From CAYMEK01 sp964389305 (GTDB lineage: Bacteria > Spirochaetota > Spirochaetia > SZUA-6 > DRHE01): a stretch of DNA of 44,366 bases. Below are positions 40,102 to 44,366 of this stretch, piece after piece. A model generated the notes under the pieces. The model made no database searches and was not told where the DNA came from. It saw only the letters and a list, made by a program, of their open reading frames with translations. The stretch lies in assembly GCA_964389305.1 (NCBI GenBank), contig CAYMEK010000033.1, positions 1 through 44,366 of the forward strand. The letters run 5' to 3'. The translations under genes were made by a program, and so were the position numbers. Position 1 is the stretch's first letter, and each line of letters opens with the position of its first letter.

Positions 40102-42645
40102 CTACACCCGCTTGCCCAGAGCGCGCAGGCCGTTGAAGATGACCAGCAGGCTCGCCCCCATGTCGGCCAGCACCGCCATCCAGAGAGTCGTCATTCCCAA
40201 CGGGGTCAGGGCAATGAATACGGCTTTGAGGAGAAGCGAAAATATCACGTTCTGTTTGATCAGGCGCACCACCCGTCTGCCCAGGCGCAGGGCCGAAGGC
40301 AGCTTGCCTAGGTCATCGGACATCAGGGCCACGTCGGAGGTCTCCAAGGCCGCATCCGTACCGGCCACTCCCATGGCGATGCCTACGGTGGCCGCAGCCA
40401 AGGCCGGGGCGTCGTTGACACCGTCCCCTACCATGGCCGCCCCGCCGTGGCGGGACGCCAGCTCGCGAACCGCCCTGACCTTGTCTTCCGGCAGCAGCTC
40501 GGCCCGGTAGGAATCGAGGCCAATCTGTCCGGCAATAGCTGCGGCTGTACGATGGTTATCACCGGTCAGCAGGACCGTGCGCTGCACACCCAGCGCCTTG
40601 AGGCTGGCGATCGCCTGGCGGGACTCCCGGCGGGGAGAGTCCGAGATGGCCAGAATGGCGAGAATCCGGCTGCCGTCTCCGAGGATCACCGCCGTCTTTC
40701 CCTGACGCTCCAACCCGTCCAGACGGGCGTCGAGATCGGGGCTGCAGCAGCCCATCTCCTCGAACAGCCGGTGGTTGCCGATATAGAAGCGCCGCCCTTC
40801 GATGGAGGCCGCCGATCCTTTGCCCGCCATAGATTGAAACTGGGAAGCCTGCGGGATCTCCAGACCTCGCTTCTCTGTTTCCCCCAGGATTGCTCTGGCC
40901 AGATGATGCTCGGATCGGGATTCGATCCCTGCAGCGATGCGCAGCACCTCTGCCTCTTCCAGATCGCCCAGGGCCAGTACAGCACCGACCTCCGGTTTCC
41001 CGGAGGTGAGTGTACCGGTCTTGTCGAAAGCAAAGGCTTTCAGGGCGCCTATGGCCTCGAGGAAAACCCCGCCTTTGAACAGGACTCCATCCCGGGCTGC
41101 CCGTGCCAGCCCGCTCACGATGGTAACCGGCGTGGAGATCACCAGGGCGCAGGGACAGGCCACCACCAGCAGCACCAGAGCCCGGTACAACCAGGATCCC
41201 CAGCTCGCGCCCGCCAGCAGCGGCGGCAGTACAGCCATCAGGACGGCGGCCAGGACCACGGCCGGAGTGTAGTAGCGGGCGAAGCGATCCACAAAGCTCT
41301 GGGAAGGAGCTTTGCTGGATTGGGCTTCCTCGACGCTGTGGATGATTCGGGCCAGGGTGGTATCGCGCGACCGCCGGCTCACCCGCACTTGCAGATAACC
41401 CCCGCCGTTGATAGAGCCGCCGAATACTTCATCCGCCCTCGATTTCTGCACGGGCATGGATTCCCCCGTAATAGGAGACTGGTCGACCTCGGAGGCGCCT
41501 TCGACGACCGTGCCGTCCAGGGGAATGCGCTCGCCGGGACGCACCGCCACGACCTCTCCGATCCCCACCTCCTCCACGGCCACGGTTTTCTCACCCTCCC
41601 CGGTGAGCAGCCGGGCAACGTTAGGAGCCAGCTCCATGAGACTCTTTATGGACCTGCGTGCCCTGTTCATACTGTGCGATTCGAGCAGGTTGGCCAGGGA
41701 GAAGAGGAAAATCACCGTGGCACCCTCCAGCCACTGCCCAATGGCGGCAGCTCCGATCACGGCCAGGGTCATGAGCACGTTGATATCCAGGGTCAGGTTG
41801 CGCAGGGCGAAGTATCCCCTGCGGGCCACCAGCCAGCCGCCGGAAAGGATGGCCGACGCATACAGGAGGAGGGCCGGGAGCGGGTCGGCCGAGAAAACGG
41901 AGAGCAGAAACCCGGCCGCTGTCAACAGACCGGAAGCCGCTGTGAGGATGAGCCGCCTGCGGGCTTCCCAGAAAGACGGCTGCGCCTGCTCTTCGAAGCT
42001 CTCGGTCTGCGGACTCATCCTGATATCCCTGAGCGCCGCTGCTATCTTTTCAGGCGAGATTCTGTGAATCACGCTGAGCTTCTGGGATACCAGGTTGAAC
42101 TCCAGGTCGAAAACACCCTCCAACGCACCCAGTTTCTTGCGGATCAGGGCGATTTCTTCGTCACAATCCATCTCCGGTATATAGAAAACTGTGGTGTGGC
42201 GGTGTTCCCGGTCCCGATCGGAAGTCCCGTAACCCAGATTCTCGATCTCCCGGCTGATCGTCCGCCGGTCGATGCGCTGGGGATCGTACTCCACCTCCAT
42301 GGCGGCGGCTGGGAAGCTCACGGCAGCCCAGAGGACACCGTCCTTACGCACCAGCATCCTCTCGATCGTGGAGGCGCAGTCGGCGCAGTCCAGCCCCTGC
42401 AGGTCCATCCTCTGGTGGGAGAAAGATTTATCGAGGCGTATACCGATGCTGCGGACCTGTTCCTCGATCTCGGAGGCGCTGGTCAAGGCTGGATCGAAAC
42501 ACACCTGCAGCGTGCCGCTTTCTGCGGACAGCTCAACCTCCTGCACTCCCTTCAGCCGCGCTACTCTTTCCTGCAGCCGCCGGCGGCAGCGATCGCAGTT
42601 CTCGTTCACCGGCAGGATCACCGGAACACTAAAGCTCAGTTGCAC
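40102..42645 (-). CDS. P1B-type heavy-metal ATPase (Zn/Cd/Pb type)
   Basis: An 847-residue metal efflux pump. Three N-terminal metal-binding-like domains are seen: Cys17/Cys20 (NCDRC), Cys87/Cys90 (DCADC) and a third with a single Cys (EMDCDEE, Cys161), the acidic type common in Zn/Cd/Pb pumps. Later come TGES, the transmembrane ion motif VACPCALVIS, DKTGTLTSGK and GDGVNDAPALAAATVGIAMG. The nucleotide-binding motif reads SEHHLA where SEHPLA is usual. The intramembrane CPC suits soft metals, and the acidic third domain favours Zn/Cd/Pb over Cu. GTG 42645 has GGGAGGAG 7 bases before it, behind a clear sigma-70 promoter. Confidence 0.93.
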   Translation of the reverse strand: MQLSFSVPVILPVNENCDRCRRRLQERVARLKGVQEVELSAESGTLQVCFDPALTSASEIEEQVRSIGIRLDKSFSHQRMDLQGLDCADCASTIERMLVRKDGVLWAAVSFPAAAMEVEYDPQRIDRRTISREIENLGYGTSDRDREHRHTTVFYIPEMDCDEEIALIRKKLGALEGVFDLEFNLVSQKLSVIHRISPEKIAAALRDIRMSPQTESFEEQAQPSFWEARRRLILTAASGLLTAAGFLLSVFSADPLPALLLYASAILSGGWLVARRGYFALRNLTLDINVLMTLAVIGAAAIGQWLEGATVIFLFSLANLLESHSMNRARRSIKSLMELAPNVARLLTGEGEKTVAVEEVGIGEVVAVRPGERIPLDGTVVEGASEVDQSPITGESMPVQKSRADEVFGGSINGGGYLQVRVSRRSRDTTLARIIHSVEEAQSSKAPSQSFVDRFARYYTPAVVLAAVLMAVLPPLLAGASWGSWLYRALVLLVVACPCALVISTPVTIVSGLARAARDGVLFKGGVFLEAIGALKAFAFDKTGTLTSGKPEVGAVLALGDLEEAEVLRIAAGIESRSEHHLARAILGETEKRGLEIPQASQFQSMAGKGSAASIEGRRFYIGNHRLFEEMGCCSPDLDARLDGLERQGKTAVILGDGSRILAILAISDSPRRESRQAIASLKALGVQRTVLLTGDNHRTAAAIAGQIGLDSYRAELLPEDKVRAVRELASRHGGAAMVGDGVNDAPALAAATVGIAMGVAGTDAALETSDVALMSDDLGKLPSALRLGRRVVRLIKQNVIFSLLLKAVFIALTPLGMTTLWMAVLADMGASLLVIFNGLRALGKRV

Positions 42646-42666
42646 CGAAAGTCTCCTCCCTTAAGA

Positions 42667-42695
42667 AATCTAATAAGCCTTACTTTACCGGTCAA
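42667..42695 (-). promoter_or_regulatory. Promoter of the P-type ATPase gene
   Basis: TTGACC (42695-42690), 17 bases, TAGATT (42672-42667) on the minus strand, followed by the ribosome binding site and GTG 42645. No MerR- or ArsR-type operator could be recognised with confidence. Confidence 0.65.
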
Positions 42696-42727
42696 ATACT
42701 TCCGTTTCAGTATAGGCTTCTACGGGA

Positions 42728-42755
42728 TTGACGGGTGGAGTGCGGATGGCATACT
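42728..42755 (+). promoter_or_regulatory. Promoter of the aminotransferase gene
   Basis: TTGACG (42728-42733), 16 bases, CATACT (42750-42755). ATG 42796 has AAGGAGG 7 bases before it. Confidence 0.55.
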
Positions 42756-42795
42756 GTCAACCGGTAGTATCAAGCCAAGTCCAAGGAGGCACCCC

Positions 42796-44061
42796 ATGTT
42801 GTCCCGTCTGTCCCGGAACGAACTCGCCTCGCTGCAGGCGGACACCGACCGGCGCATCGATGGCTTTCGGAAGCAGAAGCTGGCCCTGGACATGACCCGA
42901 GGCAAGCCCGGGCCCGAGCAGCTCGATCTCTCGGGCGGCATCCTGACGATGGTGGGAGAGAAAGACTACCTCACTCCAGGTGGTCTGGATACCCGCAACT
43001 ATGGTGGTCTGGATGGCTTTCCGGAAGCAAAAGAGCTGTTCGCCAGTTACCTGGAGGTGAGCCCTGAAGAGCTGATCATCGGGGGAAACTCCAGCTTGAA
43101 CATGATGTACGATACGGTTGCCCAGTGCCTGATCCACGGACCCTCCGGCGGGGGCGGTCCCTGGCTCGGGCGGACGATCAAGTTCCTCTGTCCCGTGCCG
43201 GGCTACGACCGGCATTTCTCAATCTGCGAGCACTTCGGCATCCAGATGATCCCGGTTGAGCTCACCGGCAGCGGTCCGGAGATGGACCGGGTGGAACATC
43301 TGGCAGGGCAAGACGTCTCGATCCATGGAATATGGTGCGTTCCCAAGTACAGCAATCCTTCCGGGATCGTGTACTCCGATGAAACCGTGGAGCGCCTGGC
43401 CGCCATGAAGACCGCGGCCGCCGACTTCCGCATCATCTGGGACAACGCCTACGCCGTGCACCATCTCGGGGCCGGACCGGCGAAGCTGGCCAATATCCTG
43501 GAAGCCTGTAAAAAGGCGGGCAATCCCGACCGGGTCCTGATGTTCGGATCCACCTCCAAGATTACCTTTCCGGGTGCGGGTATCGCCGTCATGGCCGGCA
43601 GCCGTGCCAACATGGCTTGGGCCAAAGAACGGCTGTCCTGTCAGACTATCGGCCCGGACAAGTTGAATATGCTGCGGCACTTGCTGTATTTCAGGAATCT
43701 GGACGGGATCCTGGCCCACATGGAGAAGCATGCCCGCATTATCGCTCCCAAATTTCAGGCGGTCCAGGAGATACTGGAGCGGGAGCTCGGCGGGCGGGAG
43801 GTGGCCAGTTGGACTAGGCCTCAAGGCGGATACTTCGTCAGCTTGGACACCGAACCCGGCTGCGCCGCTCGGGTGGTAGCCATGGCCGGAGATCTGGGGG
43901 TGAAGTTTACCAGGGCAGGCTCCACCTGGCCTTACGGCAGGGACCCACAGGATTCCAACATCCGCATCGCTCCCACCCTGCCTTCCCTGCAGCAGATACG
44001 CAGCGCCGTAGAGGTGCTGTCAGTATGCATACTGAAGGCCAGCCTCCAGACAGCGATCTGA
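42796..44061 (+). CDS. Type Ic class I/II aminotransferase (aspartate aminotransferase-like)
   Basis: A 421-residue PLP enzyme of the group related to the type Ic aspartate aminotransferases. Landmarks are LALDMTRGKPGPEQLDLS, TRNYGGLDGFPEAKELFA, GGNSSLNMMYDTV, CVPKYSNPSGIVYS, IWDNAYAVHHL and the PLP lysine in MFGSTSKITFPGAGIAVM. The C-terminal substrate Arg region is DSNIRIAPTLP. It probably exchanges amino groups between aspartate or a related amino acid and 2-oxoglutarate. It has its own promoter and ribosome binding site, divergent from the metal ATPase, and ends before a bidirectional terminator. The same frame is open far upstream through the ATPase gene but is antisense there. Confidence 0.92.
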   Translation: MLSRLSRNELASLQADTDRRIDGFRKQKLALDMTRGKPGPEQLDLSGGILTMVGEKDYLTPGGLDTRNYGGLDGFPEAKELFASYLEVSPEELIIGGNSSLNMMYDTVAQCLIHGPSGGGGPWLGRTIKFLCPVPGYDRHFSICEHFGIQMIPVELTGSGPEMDRVEHLAGQDVSIHGIWCVPKYSNPSGIVYSDETVERLAAMKTAAADFRIIWDNAYAVHHLGAGPAKLANILEACKKAGNPDRVLMFGSTSKITFPGAGIAVMAGSRANMAWAKERLSCQTIGPDKLNMLRHLLYFRNLDGILAHMEKHARIIAPKFQAVQEILERELGGREVASWTRPQGGYFVSLDTEPGCAARVVAMAGDLGVKFTRAGSTWPYGRDPQDSNIRIAPTLPSLQQIRSAVEVLSVCILKASLQTAI

Positions 44062-44105
44062 CAGACCGCTGTCCCCGCGACCCGCGAGGGTTGGTGAAAA
44101 GTGGA

Positions 44106-44134
44106 AGAGGGGAAGCACGACGTACTCCCCCTCT
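44106..44134. terminator. Bidirectional terminator-like hairpin
   Basis: AGAGGGG-AAGCACGACGTACT-CCCCCTCT: the outer stem AGAGGGG/CCCCTCT encloses a second inverted repeat. It sits between the convergent aminotransferase gene and the last, partial gene. There is no long T tract. Confidence 0.55.
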
Positions 44135-44161
44135 CCAGGAACAAGAAATGCCGGCAGACGC

Positions 44162-44365
44162 CTAGGCAGCGTCCCCGTTCATTCGCTTCTTCAGCGCCAC
44201 GGCCGTCACGTCGACGCGGGACGAGGAGGGCGTGCCGTGCGAAGCGTGACCAGCCGGGGCGAACAGCCGCCCCGCCGCCTGGCTCTCCGCCGCACCGCGA
44301 ACGGCTGTCCCGGGCTGGGGCAGCTCCCGCGAGGCGCCCTCGCTCACCCGGAACTGCTCCACCAG
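44162..44365 (-). CDS. C-terminal end of a probable methyl-accepting chemotaxis protein
   Basis: Open from the right window edge, so only the last 67 residues are seen. They begin LVEQFRVSE, the pattern that ends the signalling bundle of many chemotaxis receptors (Leu-x-x-x-Phe-[KR]-Val). A Gly/Ala/Pro-rich tail of about 45 residues follows and ends in VALKKRMNGDAA. The call depends on a very short match and should be held loosely; any protein with a low-complexity C-terminus could look similar. The gene converges on the aminotransferase. Confidence 0.4.
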   Translation of the reverse strand: MVEQFRVSEGASRELPQPGTAVRGAAESQAAGRLFAPAGHASHGTPSSSRVDVTAVALKKRMNGDAA

Positions 44366-44366
44366 C

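Noticed and set aside
40447..42795. Long plus-strand open frame running through the P-type ATPase region into the aminotransferase
   Set aside because: The ATPase is encoded antisense with all family motifs. The plus-strand extension has no recognisable domain and the aminotransferase has its own ATG, ribosome site and promoter at 42796.
1..44366. CRISPR arrays, rRNA or tRNA genes
   Set aside because: No regularly spaced repeats and no conserved rRNA or tRNA arms were seen on either strand.

Overview
The window is a 44-kb bacterial chromosomal segment, probably from an anaerobic or facultative bacterium. A spirochaete is my best guess. Hints are the signal peptide ending in Ala-Ser-Gly-Asp-Lys-Glu at 39311-39826, the many two-component genes, a likely chemotaxis-receptor tail at the right edge, and an NAD-linked formate dehydrogenase. 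No rRNA, tRNA or other phylogenetic marker is present, so this placement is tentative. The sequence is GC-rich from about 3.6 kb onward. Bases 1 to about 3500 are visibly AT-richer and contain mobile-element debris: a group II intron 3' end with its maturase tail, and a possible IS110-type fragment. That part looks like an acquired or joined segment.

Layout. (a) 1-3.6 kb: 3' end of a GltD/NfnB-type flavoprotein gene, intron remnant, a GAF-containing histidine kinase, and debris. (b) 3.6-8.0 kb, plus strand: Cache/HAMP histidine kinase, two response regulators, and a response-regulator receiver domain fused to a formate/nitrite channel (REC-FNT). (c) 8.0-14.4 kb, minus strand, converging on (b): a three-gene NAD-linked formate dehydrogenase (NuoE-like, NuoF-like fused to a GltD/NfnB-like flavoprotein, Cys-type FdhA) behind a clear sigma-70 promoter. 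Together (b) and (c) look like a formate system in which a phosphorelay may act directly on the formate channel. (d) 14.6-18.3 kb: a lipoprotein, then a small ribbon-helix-helix/Cys-rich protein leading a znuA-znuC-znuB zinc importer operon. (e) 18.3-24.5 kb, minus strand: a six-gene one-carbon/purine/pyrimidine operon, purH N-half, purH C-half, thyA-like, glyA-like, folE2, plsY-lipid kinase fusion. (f) 24.6-29.6 kb: manA, then MoxR ATPase, DUF58 and a DUF4129-like membrane protein. (g) 29.6-36.5 kb: csaA, a secreted DUF4139 protein, rtcB, a GNAT-like protein, a DinB-fold protein and an LhgO-like oxidase. (h) 36.5-39.9 kb: an NtrC/kinase pair next to a small secreted protein that has a near-consensus sigma-54 promoter and an upstream palindrome. 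(i) 40.1-44.4 kb: a Zn/Cd/Pb-type P1B-ATPase, a type Ic aminotransferase, and the C-terminus of a probable chemotaxis receptor.

Two cross-cutting patterns stand out. First, several unrelated genes (purH N-half, manA, moxR, the DUF4139 gene, rtcB, the LhgO-like oxidase) have a -10-like hexamer ending 6-8 bases before the start codon and no ribosome binding site, which predicts leaderless transcripts. Second, metal handling recurs: the zinc importer with its candidate regulator, the zinc-independent GTP cyclohydrolase FolE2 close by, and a zinc/cadmium efflux ATPase. The strongest candidate for something undescribed is the kinase-receiver-REC-FNT cluster beside formate dehydrogenase.
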